DNA from: JBFEYJ01 sp041563315
Lineage (GTDB): Bacteria > Pseudomonadota > Gammaproteobacteria > Thiohalomonadales > Thiohalomonadaceae
Length of the DNA stretch: 17,969 bases
Assembly (NCBI GenBank): GCA_041563315.1
Contig: JBFFNE010000062.1
Location: 1-17,969 of the forward strand
Direction of reading: 5' to 3'
Below, piece after piece: positions 1-5,931 of the stretch; the first letter of the stretch is position 1; each line of letters begins with the position of its first letter. Made by a program: the position numbers and the translations under genes. Under the pieces are notes generated by a model. It saw only the letters and a program-made list of their open reading frames with translations. It was not told the origin of the DNA and searched no databases.

Positions 1-65
1 ACCATTAAAAACTATGCGATTCTGACTTTACCACGTCCGAGACTGTGCAATATCACTTATCGCTC

Positions 66-82
66 TTTGTGTCTTTGCGCCT
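66..82. repeat. CTTTGCG-type dispersed repeat, degenerate copy
   Basis: A short T/G/C-rich stretch reading TTTGTGTCTTTGCGCCT lies just past the stop codon of the leftward pgeF gene. It resembles the CCTTTGCG units near 5632, 5813 and 5907. Bases 1-95 hold no gene I can support. Confidence 0.45.
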
Positions 83-95
83 CGACGGTGAACAA

Positions 96-827
96 CTATT
101 CCAGCCAAATCAGGCTCGCCATGCGTCCGGTACGCCCGTCCCGGCGATAGGAATAGAAACGTTCTGGCTCGGAAAAAGTGCAATGCTCTCCACCATAAAT
201 GGCGCTGACCCCGACAAGATGCAAGCGCTGCCGCGCCAGGGCATAGAGGTCCGCCAACCAGCGGCCATTGTTTGAAGGGACAAACGCAACCTCCGCCGCT
301 GGTGCATTGGCGAGAAAGACCTCGCGCACCTCATCCCCCACCTCAAACGCTGCCGGGCCGATAGCAGGGCCCAGCCAGGCCAGCAGCTCATCCCCGCCGC
401 CCATGGCGGCGATGGTCTGTTCGATCACCCCCTCAAGCAGACCTCGCCACCCGGCATGCACTGCAGCTACCCTCCGACCCTCACGATCGCAGAGCAATAC
501 AGGCAGGCAATCGGCAGTGAGCACCGCGCACACCACACCCGACCTGTCGGTGTGGGAGGCATCAGCCTCGCAACGTGCCGTGAGCGCCGCGGCATCGGCC
601 GAGCAAGTGCCATGCACCTGAGTAAGCCAGCACGGTTCCCCAGGGAGTTGCAACTCACAGACCAGGCGGCGACGGTTCTCGGCAACGGCGACCGGGTTAT
701 CACCTACGTGATCGCCGAGGTTAAGACTCTCGTACGGCGGCAGACTCACCCCGCCACGGCGGGTAGTCATCAGGGCATGAACATTCCCAGGTGCCGGCCA
801 GGAGGGGGTGATGAGATCAAGGTTCAA
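96..827 (-). CDS. pgeF: Peptidoglycan editing factor PgeF (YfiH / multicopper polyphenol oxidase laccase family)
   Basis: The 243-residue protein has the normal length for the YfiH/PgeF family. Family knowledge: these cytoplasmic enzymes remove wrongly built muropeptide precursors (L-Ser in place of L-Ala on UDP-MurNAc); homologues were earlier called laccases or purine nucleoside phosphorylases. Seen here: the N-terminal LITPSWPAP block, QVHG at residues 70-73, TADCLP at 104-109 and HAGWRG at 124-129. These supply the expected metal ligands His72, Cys107 and His124. It lies downstream of rluD on the same strand, as in E. coli, so co-transcription is likely. The start is odd: the only full-length start is TTG at 825-827, inside a tandem heptamer repeat, with an in-frame stop two codons upstream and no clear Shine-Dalgarno. 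The first ATG is at residue 20, after conserved sequence. Function is confident; the exact start is not. Confidence 0.93.
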   Translation of the reverse strand: MNLDLITPSWPAPGNVHALMTTRRGGVSLPPYESLNLGDHVGDNPVAVAENRRRLVCELQLPGEPCWLTQVHGTCSADAAALTARCEADASHTDRSGVVCAVLTADCLPVLLCDREGRRVAAVHAGWRGLLEGVIEQTIAAMGGGDELLAWLGPAIGPAAFEVGDEVREVFLANAPAAEVAFVPSNNGRWLADLYALARQRLHLVGVSAIYGGEHCTFSEPERFYSYRRDGRTGRMASLIWLE

Positions 828-856
828 GGTTCAAGGCTCAAGGTTCAAGGTTCAAA
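815..856. repeat. Tandem heptamer repeat (GTTCAAG)n
   Basis: Six consecutive 7-base units: GATCAAG, GTTCAAG, GTTCAAG, GCTCAAG, GTTCAAG, GTTCAAA. On the minus strand the unit reads CTTGAAC and supplies the TTG start of pgeF. Related heptamers occur at 11392-11412 and 11640-11653. Confidence 0.85.
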
Positions 857-887
857 GTAGGTCACGTTGCGACAGCTGCGTGACAAC
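857..887. repeat. GTAGGTCACGTTG-type palindromic repeat
   Basis: The block starts GTAGGTCACGTTG and contains a perfect 6-bp stem, GTCACG (861-866) with CGTGAC (879-884). The same core appears at 5737-5749 (one change) and inverted at 5780-5792, so it is a dispersed family. It sits in the 138-bp gap between rluD and pgeF. The rest of that gap (888-965) holds no gene. Confidence 0.6.
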
Positions 888-944
888 ATCGTTCAGAGTA
901 GCACCGGGCTTCGGACGCGGACCGGGTATATGAAGCCAAGGGCA

Positions 945-962
945 TGAATGCGCCTCTTTGAA
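945..962. repeat. TGAATGCGCCTCTTTGAA repeat, copy 1
   Basis: This 18-mer lies just 3' of the leftward rluD gene. A near-identical 17-mer lacking one C is at 11687-11703, just 3' of the leftward gspN gene and in the same orientation. Confidence 0.5.
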
Positions 963-965
963 CTT

Positions 966-1967
966 TCAACGGTTTTGCGCATCCTCGCGCAAAACGGTGA
1001 TCAGCCGCTGCATATCCTCAGGGATCGGGGCCTGCCATTCCATATATTCGCCGGTTGTCGGATGCTCCAGGCCGAGACGTGAGGCGTGCAGGGCCTGGCG
1101 GTGGAAACGGCGCAGGGTCTCTTGCAACAACTCTCCACTGGCGGGGGGCAGGCGCAGTCGCCCTCCGTACACCGGATCACCGATCAGGGGGTAACGCAGG
1201 TGGGCCATGTGGACACGAATCTGATGGGTGCGGCCGGTCTCCAGGCGGATCTTCAGATGGGTGTGGGTGCGAAAGCGCTCTTCGACCCGGTAATGGGTCA
1301 CCGCCGGCTTGCCGCCACTGCGCACCACCGCCATGCGTTTACGATCCACCGGATGGCGCCCCATCGGCGCACTAACGACGCCCCCTCCGGTCAGCACCCC
1401 GTTAACCACCGCATCGTATTCACGGGTAAAGCGGCGCTCCTGCAACTGTTCGACCAGCGCGGTCTGTGCTTCCAGGGTCTTGGCCACTACCAGCAACCCC
1501 GTGGTCTCCTTATCCAAGCGGTGAACGATGCCAGCACGGGGTACAGTCGCCAGTTGCGGGGCATGGTGCAGCAGCGCATTGAGCAAGGTGCCCTGCCAGT
1601 TACCCGCTGCAGGGTGAACGACCAGCCCCGCCGGTTTGTTAATCACCATAATCGCCTCGTCTTCATAGACGATATCCAGTGGGATCGGTTCCGGCTCAAA
1701 GGCCGTCTCCGGCTCCAGCTTCACCTCTACCGCGATCTCCTCGCCGCCATAGAGCTTGTCCCGGGGCCGCATCGATTTGCCGTCGACCCGGACCGCGCCG
1801 TCTTTGACCCAGTGCTGAAGGCGCGAACGGGAAAAATCAGGGAAAAGTTCTGCCAGAATCTGATCCAGACGCCGCCCTGCGAGCGACTCCGGAACCTGGG
1901 CTTGCAACATACGAGGCTCATCTGGAGCCTCATTCGTCGTTGTATCATTTATTCCGGCCGGTGCCAT
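966..1967 (-). CDS. rluD: 23S rRNA pseudouridine synthase RluD
   Basis: The 333-residue protein matches RluA-family synthases. RluD converts U1911, U1915 and U1917 (E. coli numbering) in helix 69 of 23S rRNA to pseudouridine and is needed for normal ribosome assembly. Seen here: an N-terminal S4-like RNA-binding region (about residues 25-90, RLDQILAELFPDFSRSRLQ), the INKPAGLVVHPA strand at 109-120, and the catalytic motif HRLDKETTGLLV at 149-160 with Asp152 as nucleophile. A further family motif is GRTHQIRVHM. It is divergent from bamD and followed by pgeF. The start is uncertain: ATG at 1965-1967 adds a polar extension relative to E. coli RluD, while ATG at 1908-1910 (Met20) gives 314 residues. 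Neither has a strong Shine-Dalgarno. RluD is preferred over RluA/RluC because of the bamD-rluD-pgeF context. Confidence 0.94.
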   Translation of the reverse strand: MAPAGINDTTTNEAPDEPRMLQAQVPESLAGRRLDQILAELFPDFSRSRLQHWVKDGAVRVDGKSMRPRDKLYGGEEIAVEVKLEPETAFEPEPIPLDIVYEDEAIMVINKPAGLVVHPAAGNWQGTLLNALLHHAPQLATVPRAGIVHRLDKETTGLLVVAKTLEAQTALVEQLQERRFTREYDAVVNGVLTGGGVVSAPMGRHPVDRKRMAVVRSGGKPAVTHYRVEERFRTHTHLKIRLETGRTHQIRVHMAHLRYPLIGDPVYGGRLRLPPASGELLQETLRRFHRQALHASRLGLEHPTTGEYMEWQAPIPEDMQRLITVLREDAQNR

Positions 1968-1976
1968 AGGTATACT
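1948..1976 (+). promoter_or_regulatory. Candidate sigma70 promoter for bamD
   Basis: A good -10, TATACT (1971-1976), follows a weak -35, TTTATT (1948-1953), with a 17-base spacer. Transcription would start near 1983, about 41 bases before the bamD ATG. The -35 lies inside the N-terminal codons of the divergent rluD. Confidence 0.35.
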
Positions 1977-1986
1977 TGCTCTTTCT

Positions 1987-1999
1987 CAGGCAATGCCTG
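1987..1999. promoter_or_regulatory. 13-base perfect palindrome in the rluD/bamD divergent region
   Basis: CAGGCA-A-TGCCTG is a perfect 6+1+6 palindrome between the divergent starts, just after the predicted bamD transcription start. It could be a small operator or a leader hairpin. No known regulator site is recognised. Confidence 0.3.
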
Positions 2000-2023
2000 C
2001 TTATTGATAAAGTAACGGATCCT

Positions 2024-2821
2024 ATGCGTTTTTTCAGAATACTGTCCATTTTTTCCCTGCTACTGCTCTCGGGTTGCTCCACCATGAGTGAGGATGAGAC
2101 CGAGGGATGGACCGCCGAGAAGTTCTACCAGACAGCCAAGGAGGCGATTGATAATGGCGACTACCTCGGCGCCATCAACTACTTCACCAGCCTTGAAGCC
2201 CGCTACCCCTATGGCCGCTACGCCCAGCAGGCGCAGCTGGAAACCATCTACGCCTACTACAAGAGCGATGAGCCTGCTTCCGCCGTCGCTGCTGCCGATC
2301 GCTTCATCAAGCTCCATCCACGCCACCCGAACGTGGACTATGCCTATTATCTGCGTGGTCTGGCCACCTTCGATCAAGGACTGAGTGCACTGACAAAGAT
2401 GATTCCCTCGGATAAGGCGCAACGAGACCCCGCCAGTCTGCGTGAATCGTTCAACTACTTCAGGGAGCTGGTTACCCGCTACCCCGAGAGCCGCTACGTT
2501 CCCGATGCGGTCAAGCACATGACGGAGCTGCGTAACACCCTGGCACGGCACGAGCTGGTGGTGGCCGATTACTACATGCGCCGTGGCAGCTACCTGGCTG
2601 CCGTCAACCGCGCCAAATATGTGCTTGAGAACTATCAGCGCTCCACCGCCACCCCTGATGCCCTGGTGCTGATGGTCAAGGCCTATCGCCTGATGGGGAT
2701 CGACGACCTGGCCAATGACGCCCTGCGTGTGCTGGAGATGAACCACCCAACTCACGAAGCCCTGAGCGAACTCAAGTCCGGCCAACGTCCCGCTCAAGAG
2801 AACACCGAACAAGAACCATAA
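2024..2821 (+). CDS. bamD: Outer membrane protein assembly lipoprotein BamD
   Basis: The 265-residue protein is the essential lipoprotein partner of BamA in the beta-barrel assembly machine, acting on the periplasmic face of the outer membrane. Seen here: a signal peptide MRFFRILSIFSLLLLSGC with lipobox LSGC, so lipidation is expected at Cys18. A polar linker is followed by TPR-type helical repeats typical of BamD, including YFTSLEARYPYGRYAQQAQ, ADRFIKLHPRHPNVDYAYYLRG and ELVTRYPESRYVPDAV. The length is close to the family norm. The ATG at 2024 was chosen because it gives a clean lipoprotein signal; a longer TTG start at 1976 would place 16 unrelated residues before it. The gene is divergent from rluD, as in many gammaproteobacteria, and is followed after 16 bases by a nitroreductase gene. 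Confidence 0.95.
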   Translation: MRFFRILSIFSLLLLSGCSTMSEDETEGWTAEKFYQTAKEAIDNGDYLGAINYFTSLEARYPYGRYAQQAQLETIYAYYKSDEPASAVAAADRFIKLHPRHPNVDYAYYLRGLATFDQGLSALTKMIPSDKAQRDPASLRESFNYFRELVTRYPESRYVPDAVKHMTELRNTLARHELVVADYYMRRGSYLAAVNRAKYVLENYQRSTATPDALVLMVKAYRLMGIDDLANDALRVLEMNHPTHEALSELKSGQRPAQENTEQEP

Positions 2822-2837
2822 CGCAGGGAGAAATAAG

Positions 2838-3359
2838 ATGTGGGATTTTTTTGAAACGGTACGCCACCGCCATTCAATCCGAAAATACCGGACGGAAATG
2901 CCGGTTGAACAGGAGAAGCTTCATGCGATCCTGGAGATGGCCTGTGCTGCCCCTTCTGCGGGAGATCTGCAGTCCTATCACATCATCGTCATTAGCGATG
3001 CACGACAACGCCAGCAGCTGAGCGAAATCGCGAGTGACCAGGCCTTCATTGCCGAAGCGCCGGTAACCCTGCTGTTCTGCAGCGATCCGAAACGTGCGGC
3101 AAAGCAGTACGGGGAACGTGGTGAACAGCTCTACGCCCTGCAGGATGCGACCATTGCAGCGGCGTATGCCCAATTGGCGGTAGTGGCCGCAGGTCTGGCC
3201 TCAACCTGGGTCGGCTACTTTGACAATGCCAAGATCAAACAAACCTTCTCTCTGGCACCCAGCCTTGAGCCGGTGGCTGCCCTGAGCATTGGCTACCCAG
3301 CCGAACTGCCTGAAGAGACGCCGCGTCGCCCCATCTCCGAGATGGTGACGCAACTTTAA
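2838..3359 (+). CDS. Nitroreductase-family FMN-dependent oxidoreductase
   Basis: The 173-residue protein belongs to the nitroreductase fold, whose members are usually dimers that bind FMN and use NAD(P)H. Seen here: the N-terminal FMN-phosphate motif RHSIRKYR (about residues 11-18), the CAAPSAGDLQSYHIIVI segment (36-52), an alanine-rich central helix (ATIAAAYAQLAVVAAGLAS), and a C-terminal SIGYPAE strand typical of the small subfamily. A Shine-Dalgarno-like GGGAG lies at 2826-2830, seven bases before the ATG. The 16-base spacing from bamD suggests co-transcription. The substrate cannot be told from sequence; the family includes nitroaromatic and quinone reductases and specialised enzymes. No membrane segment or signal peptide is visible. 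Confidence 0.88.
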   Translation: MWDFFETVRHRHSIRKYRTEMPVEQEKLHAILEMACAAPSAGDLQSYHIIVISDARQRQQLSEIASDQAFIAEAPVTLLFCSDPKRAAKQYGERGEQLYALQDATIAAAYAQLAVVAAGLASTWVGYFDNAKIKQTFSLAPSLEPVAALSIGYPAELPEETPRRPISEMVTQL

Positions 3360-3366
3360 ATCATCC

Positions 3367-3420
3367 GTAGGAGCCCTACCCCTGTGGGCGAATTGTTCGC
3401 CGAGAGGACTCGGCTCCTAA
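3367..3420. repeat. REP-like palindrome, copy 1
   Basis: TAGGAGCC (3368-3375) pairs perfectly with GGCTCCTA (3412-3419). Inside, GTTCGCCGAG followed by GGACTCGGCTCC forms a second, competing stem. The block 3395-3419 matches 3948-3972 at 24 of 25 positions. It starts eight bases after the nitroreductase stop codon and could also act as a transcript-end hairpin, although no T-run follows. Confidence 0.75.
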
Positions 3421-3428
3421 ATTGTTTA

Positions 3429-3569
3429 GGGTGCCTCTAAAAATTCGATCAAAACAGTGATGGCAAGGCAGAAAAGCACGAAAAAGCGGAGTTTACATGT
3501 GCTAAAGGAGCATTTTGAGTGCTTTTCCAACGCCGCCCGCGCACTTTCAGCGGATTTTTAGAGGTGCCC
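3429..3569. mobile_element. MITE-like element, 141 bp, with terminal inverted repeats
   Basis: The ends are GGGTGCCTCTAAAAAT (3429-3444) and ATTTTTAGAGGTGCCC (3554-3569), an inverted repeat matching at 14 of 16 positions. The element is flanked by TTTA on both sides (3425-3428 and 3570-3573), a plausible 4-bp target duplication. An internal inverted pair, AAAAGCAC (3473-3480) and GTGCTTTT (3519-3526), suggests a folded transcript. It has no coding capacity, so any movement would need a transposase elsewhere. The right-hand TTTA contains the glnB stop codon. Confidence 0.7.
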
Positions 3570-3570
3570 T

Positions 3571-3909
3571 TTATATCGCCTCCGGTCCCTCTTCCCCGGT
3601 GCGAATGCGGATCACCCGCTCAACATCGGTGACGAAAATCTTGCCGTCACCGATCTTCCCGGTGCGTGCGACACCGACAATGGCCTCGATGCACTGTTCG
3701 ACCCGACTGTCATCGACCACCAACTCGATCTTCACCTTGGGCAGAAAATCGACCACATACTCGGCACCGCGGTAGAGTTCAGTGTGACCTTTCTGCCTGC
3801 CGAAGCCCTTCACCTCGGTAGCGGTCATGCCCGCTACACCGATCTCGGATAATGCCTCACGCACATCGTCAAGTTTGAAGGGTTTGATGATTGCTTCAAC
3901 TTTTTTCAT
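3571..3909 (-). CDS. glnB: Nitrogen regulatory protein P-II (GlnB)
   Basis: The 112-residue protein is a PII signal protein, a trimer that senses 2-oxoglutarate and ATP/ADP and controls glutamine synthetase adenylylation and the NtrB kinase. Seen here: N-terminal MKKVEAIIKPFKLDDVREAL, the T-loop GFGRQKGHTELYRGAEY with the uridylylation site Tyr51, the B-loop TGKIGDGKIFV (83-93), and the C-terminal RIRTGEEGPEAI. The sequence is closer to GlnB than GlnK, and no amtB lies nearby. A strong AGGAGG (3914-3919 on the minus strand) precedes the ATG by four bases. nadE is 77 bases upstream on the same strand, with a REP-like hairpin between them. PII is known to modulate NAD synthetase in some bacteria, which may explain the pairing; whether that happens here is inference. 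Confidence 0.96.
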   Translation of the reverse strand: MKKVEAIIKPFKLDDVREALSEIGVAGMTATEVKGFGRQKGHTELYRGAEYVVDFLPKVKIELVVDDSRVEQCIEAIVGVARTGKIGDGKIFVTDVERVIRIRTGEEGPEAI

Positions 3910-3932
3910 ATTTCCTCCTAAAGAAGATTCCC

Positions 3933-3973
3933 GCAGGAGCCCAAACCGTTCGCCGAGGGGACTCGGCTCCTAC
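3933..3973. repeat. REP-like palindrome, copy 2
   Basis: AGGAGCC (3935-3941) pairs with GGCTCCT (3965-3971), with an inner GCCGAG/CTCGGC stem. It shares a 25-base block with copy 1 at 24 positions and in the same orientation. It lies between nadE and glnB, where the hairpin could stabilise or process a joint transcript. Confidence 0.75.
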
Positions 3974-3986
3974 ATCTTGTCATTTG

Positions 3987-5618
3987 TCACTGATTTTTTC
4001 CAAACCCCGATGTGATCGGATAACGCCGGTCACGACCGAAGGCACGGCGGGTAATACGTACCCCGGGGGGGGCCTGACGGCGCTTGTATTCGTTGAGATC
4101 CACCAAACGGATCACCCGGCGCACCGTATCCATGTCATAGCCCGCCGCCACAATATCCTCGGCACACTGGTCCTCTTCCACGTACATCTGCAGGATCCCA
4201 TCCAGCACATCATAAGGCGGCAGACTATCGCTATCCTTCTGGCCGGCCGCCAGTTCCGCCGAGGGGGGGCGGGTAATGACCCGCTCAGGGATCACCGGTG
4301 AGAGCGTATTACGATAGCGAGCCAGGCGGAACACCAGGGTCTTGGGCACATCCTTGAGGGCGCCGAAACCACCGACCATGTCGCCATAGAGGGTGGCATA
4401 GCCAACGGACATCTCACTCTTGTTGCCGGTGGTCAGCACCATCTTGCCCTTTTTGTTGGAGATTGCCATCAGCATGATGCCGCGGCAGCGCGCCTGAATA
4501 TTCTCCTCAGTGGTATCAGCTTCGCGCCCGCTAAACTCACCCTTGAGGCTTTCCAGGAAGACATTAAAAGCCGGTTCGATGGGGATCTCGCGGTAATCAA
4601 CCCCCAGCACCTCGGCCTCGGCACGCGCATCCGCCAGACTGATCTCTGCGGTGTAGCGTGAGGGCATCATCACCGCCTCTACCCGCTTGGCGCCGATGGC
4701 ATCGACCGCAATGGCGAGAGTGAGTGCCGAGTCGATACCGCCGGAAAGCCCGATCACCACACCGGGAAAACCGTTCTTTTCGATGTAATCCTTTACCCCC
4801 AGCACCAACGCATTGTAAACACTGGCCGCTTCGCTGAGTTCAACGGCGCACTCGGTGACGCACGGCGTGACCTCACCATCCTCGACCTCAAATTCGGCGA
4901 GATAAAGCCCCTCTTCGAAGGCCGGGGCCTGCTGGGTGATAACGCCTTCCTTGTCCATGACAAAGGAGCCACCATCGAACACCAGCTCATCCTGGCCACC
5001 GACCAGATTGACATAGAGCACCGGTACACGGCCTTCGGCCACCCGCTCACGCACCGCCTGCTCCCGCTCACGCCCTTTGTAGATATGAAACGGGGAGGCA
5101 TTGATATTGATGATGAAACGGGCGCCAGCGGCACAGGCCTTGGCCACCGAGCCGGGCTGCCAAATATCCTCGCAGATGGTGAGTCCCACCGGCACGCCCT
5201 TGATATCCACCACACAGGGTTCACTGCCCGCGGCAAAATAGCGTTTCTCGTCGAAGACGCTGTAATTGGGCAGATGCTGTTTATGGTAGGTTGCGATTTG
5301 CCGGTCAGCCCGCAACAGCGAGGCAGCGTTGTAGACTCCCCCTGCTGCCGCATGCGGATATCCCAGGATGATATCGATATCACGAACCTGCAGGTTGACC
5401 TTCTCCAGTGCAGCCAGCACACGGGTATAGAGCCCTGGACGTAGCAGCAAATCCTCCGGCGGATAACCGGTCAGGGTCAACTCGGGAAAGGCGATGACAT
5501 CCGCCCGGAATTCATCGCGCGCCCGCTCGGCCGCAACGATCACCTTCTCGGCGTTGCCCTCGATATCCCCCACCAGCATGTTCAGCTGGGCCATCACAAT
5601 ACGGAGTTTTGTTGTCAT
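3987..5618 (-). CDS. nadE: Glutamine-dependent NAD+ synthetase
   Basis: The 543-residue two-domain enzyme catalyses the last step of NAD biosynthesis: deamido-NAD+ plus ATP and glutamine-derived ammonia gives NAD+. The N-terminal half is a nitrilase-type glutaminase with the catalytic triad visible as Glu46 (FPELTLTGYPPEDLL), Lys113 (HKQHLPNYSVFDEKRYF) and Cys149 (LTICEDIW). The C-terminal half is an ATP pyrophosphatase-type synthetase with the P-loop LSGGIDSALT at 291-300. The length fits the glutamine-using form rather than the short ammonia-using NadE. It is cytoplasmic. glnB follows on the same strand. The start region is unusual: the ATG at 5616-5618 has no Shine-Dalgarno, and a CGCAAAG tandem repeat begins only 15 bases upstream. 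Met9 is an alternative start but would drop part of the first strand. Confidence 0.95.
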   Translation of the reverse strand: MTTKLRIVMAQLNMLVGDIEGNAEKVIVAAERARDEFRADVIAFPELTLTGYPPEDLLLRPGLYTRVLAALEKVNLQVRDIDIILGYPHAAAGGVYNAASLLRADRQIATYHKQHLPNYSVFDEKRYFAAGSEPCVVDIKGVPVGLTICEDIWQPGSVAKACAAGARFIININASPFHIYKGREREQAVRERVAEGRVPVLYVNLVGGQDELVFDGGSFVMDKEGVITQQAPAFEEGLYLAEFEVEDGEVTPCVTECAVELSEAASVYNALVLGVKDYIEKNGFPGVVIGLSGGIDSALTLAIAVDAIGAKRVEAVMMPSRYTAEISLADARAEAEVLGVDYREIPIEPAFNVFLESLKGEFSGREADTTEENIQARCRGIMLMAISNKKGKMVLTTGNKSEMSVGYATLYGDMVGGFGALKDVPKTLVFRLARYRNTLSPVIPERVITRPPSAELAAGQKDSDSLPPYDVLDGILQMYVEEDQCAEDIVAAGYDMDTVRRVIRLVDLNEYKRRQAPPGVRITRRAFGRDRRYPITSGFGKNQ

Positions 5619-5631
5619 GGATTAAAAACCC

Positions 5632-5665
5632 AACGCAAAGGCGCAAAGGCGCAAAGGGCGCAAAG
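5632..5665. repeat. Tandem CGCAAAG repeat at the nadE 5' end
   Basis: Four CGCAAAG units spaced 8, 8 and 9 bases apart. The first 18 bases (5632-5649) are the exact reverse complement of 5813-5830, so the two form a long inverted pair around the nadE-sucD gap. Confidence 0.75.
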
Positions 5666-5736
5666 TGTTTTGATCATTTTGATACGACATATCCGGGTCC
5701 GTTTCGCGCAAGTCAGCTGGGAATAATCATAGATGT

Positions 5737-5792
5737 GTAGGTCAGGTTGCACGACGTGCTACCTGAACCCCCGATGTCACAACGTGACCTAC
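5737..5792. repeat. Palindromic GTAGGTCA element with internal hairpin
   Basis: GTAGGTCAGGTTG (5737-5749) is inverted as CAACGTGACCTAC (5780-5792) with one mismatch. Inside, 5742-5766 forms a compact hairpin: TCAGGT / ACCTGA, one T-T mismatch, then GCAC / GTGC around a three-base loop. The same family occurs at 857-887. Confidence 0.7.
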
Positions 5793-5812
5793 GACCCCAC
5801 ATGCATTTGATC

Positions 5813-5836
5813 CCTTTGCGCCTTTGCGTTGAAAGG
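5813..5836. repeat. CCTTTGCG dispersed repeat
   Basis: CCTTTGCGCCTTTGCGTT (5813-5830) is the perfect inverse of 5632-5649. GAAAGG follows, which also makes a CCTTT...AAAGG pairing within the copy. Bases 5837-5905 hold no gene. Confidence 0.7.
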
Positions 5837-5906
5837 TTTTACTGACCGAGACCACAGGGCGAGCCGTGCCCGCTAAACCGAAACGGCTCCGATGACAGCG
5901 CCCGCC

Positions 5907-5931
5907 CTTCGCGTCTTTGCGGTGATATTTT
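5907..5931. repeat. CTTTGCG-type dispersed repeat at the sucD 3' end
   Basis: A copy beginning CCTTCGCGTCTTTGCGGTGA directly abuts the sucD stop codon and is followed on the plus strand by a T-run. It is less well conserved than the copies at 5632 and 5813. Confidence 0.5.

Noticed and set aside
815..856. CRISPR array
   Set aside because: The 7-base units are contiguous with no spacers; this is a simple tandem repeat.
1086..2015. 309-codon plus-strand ORF antisense to rluD
   Set aside because: The minus strand encodes a full RluD with its catalytic motif; the plus-strand product has no recognisable features.
1976..2023. Longer bamD start at TTG 1976
   Set aside because: It would put 16 unrelated residues before a clean lipoprotein signal peptide and overlaps the candidate -10.
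2060..2812. 250-codon ORF antisense to bamD
   Set aside because: It is a shadow frame of a GC-rich gene with strong lipoprotein and TPR evidence on the plus strand.
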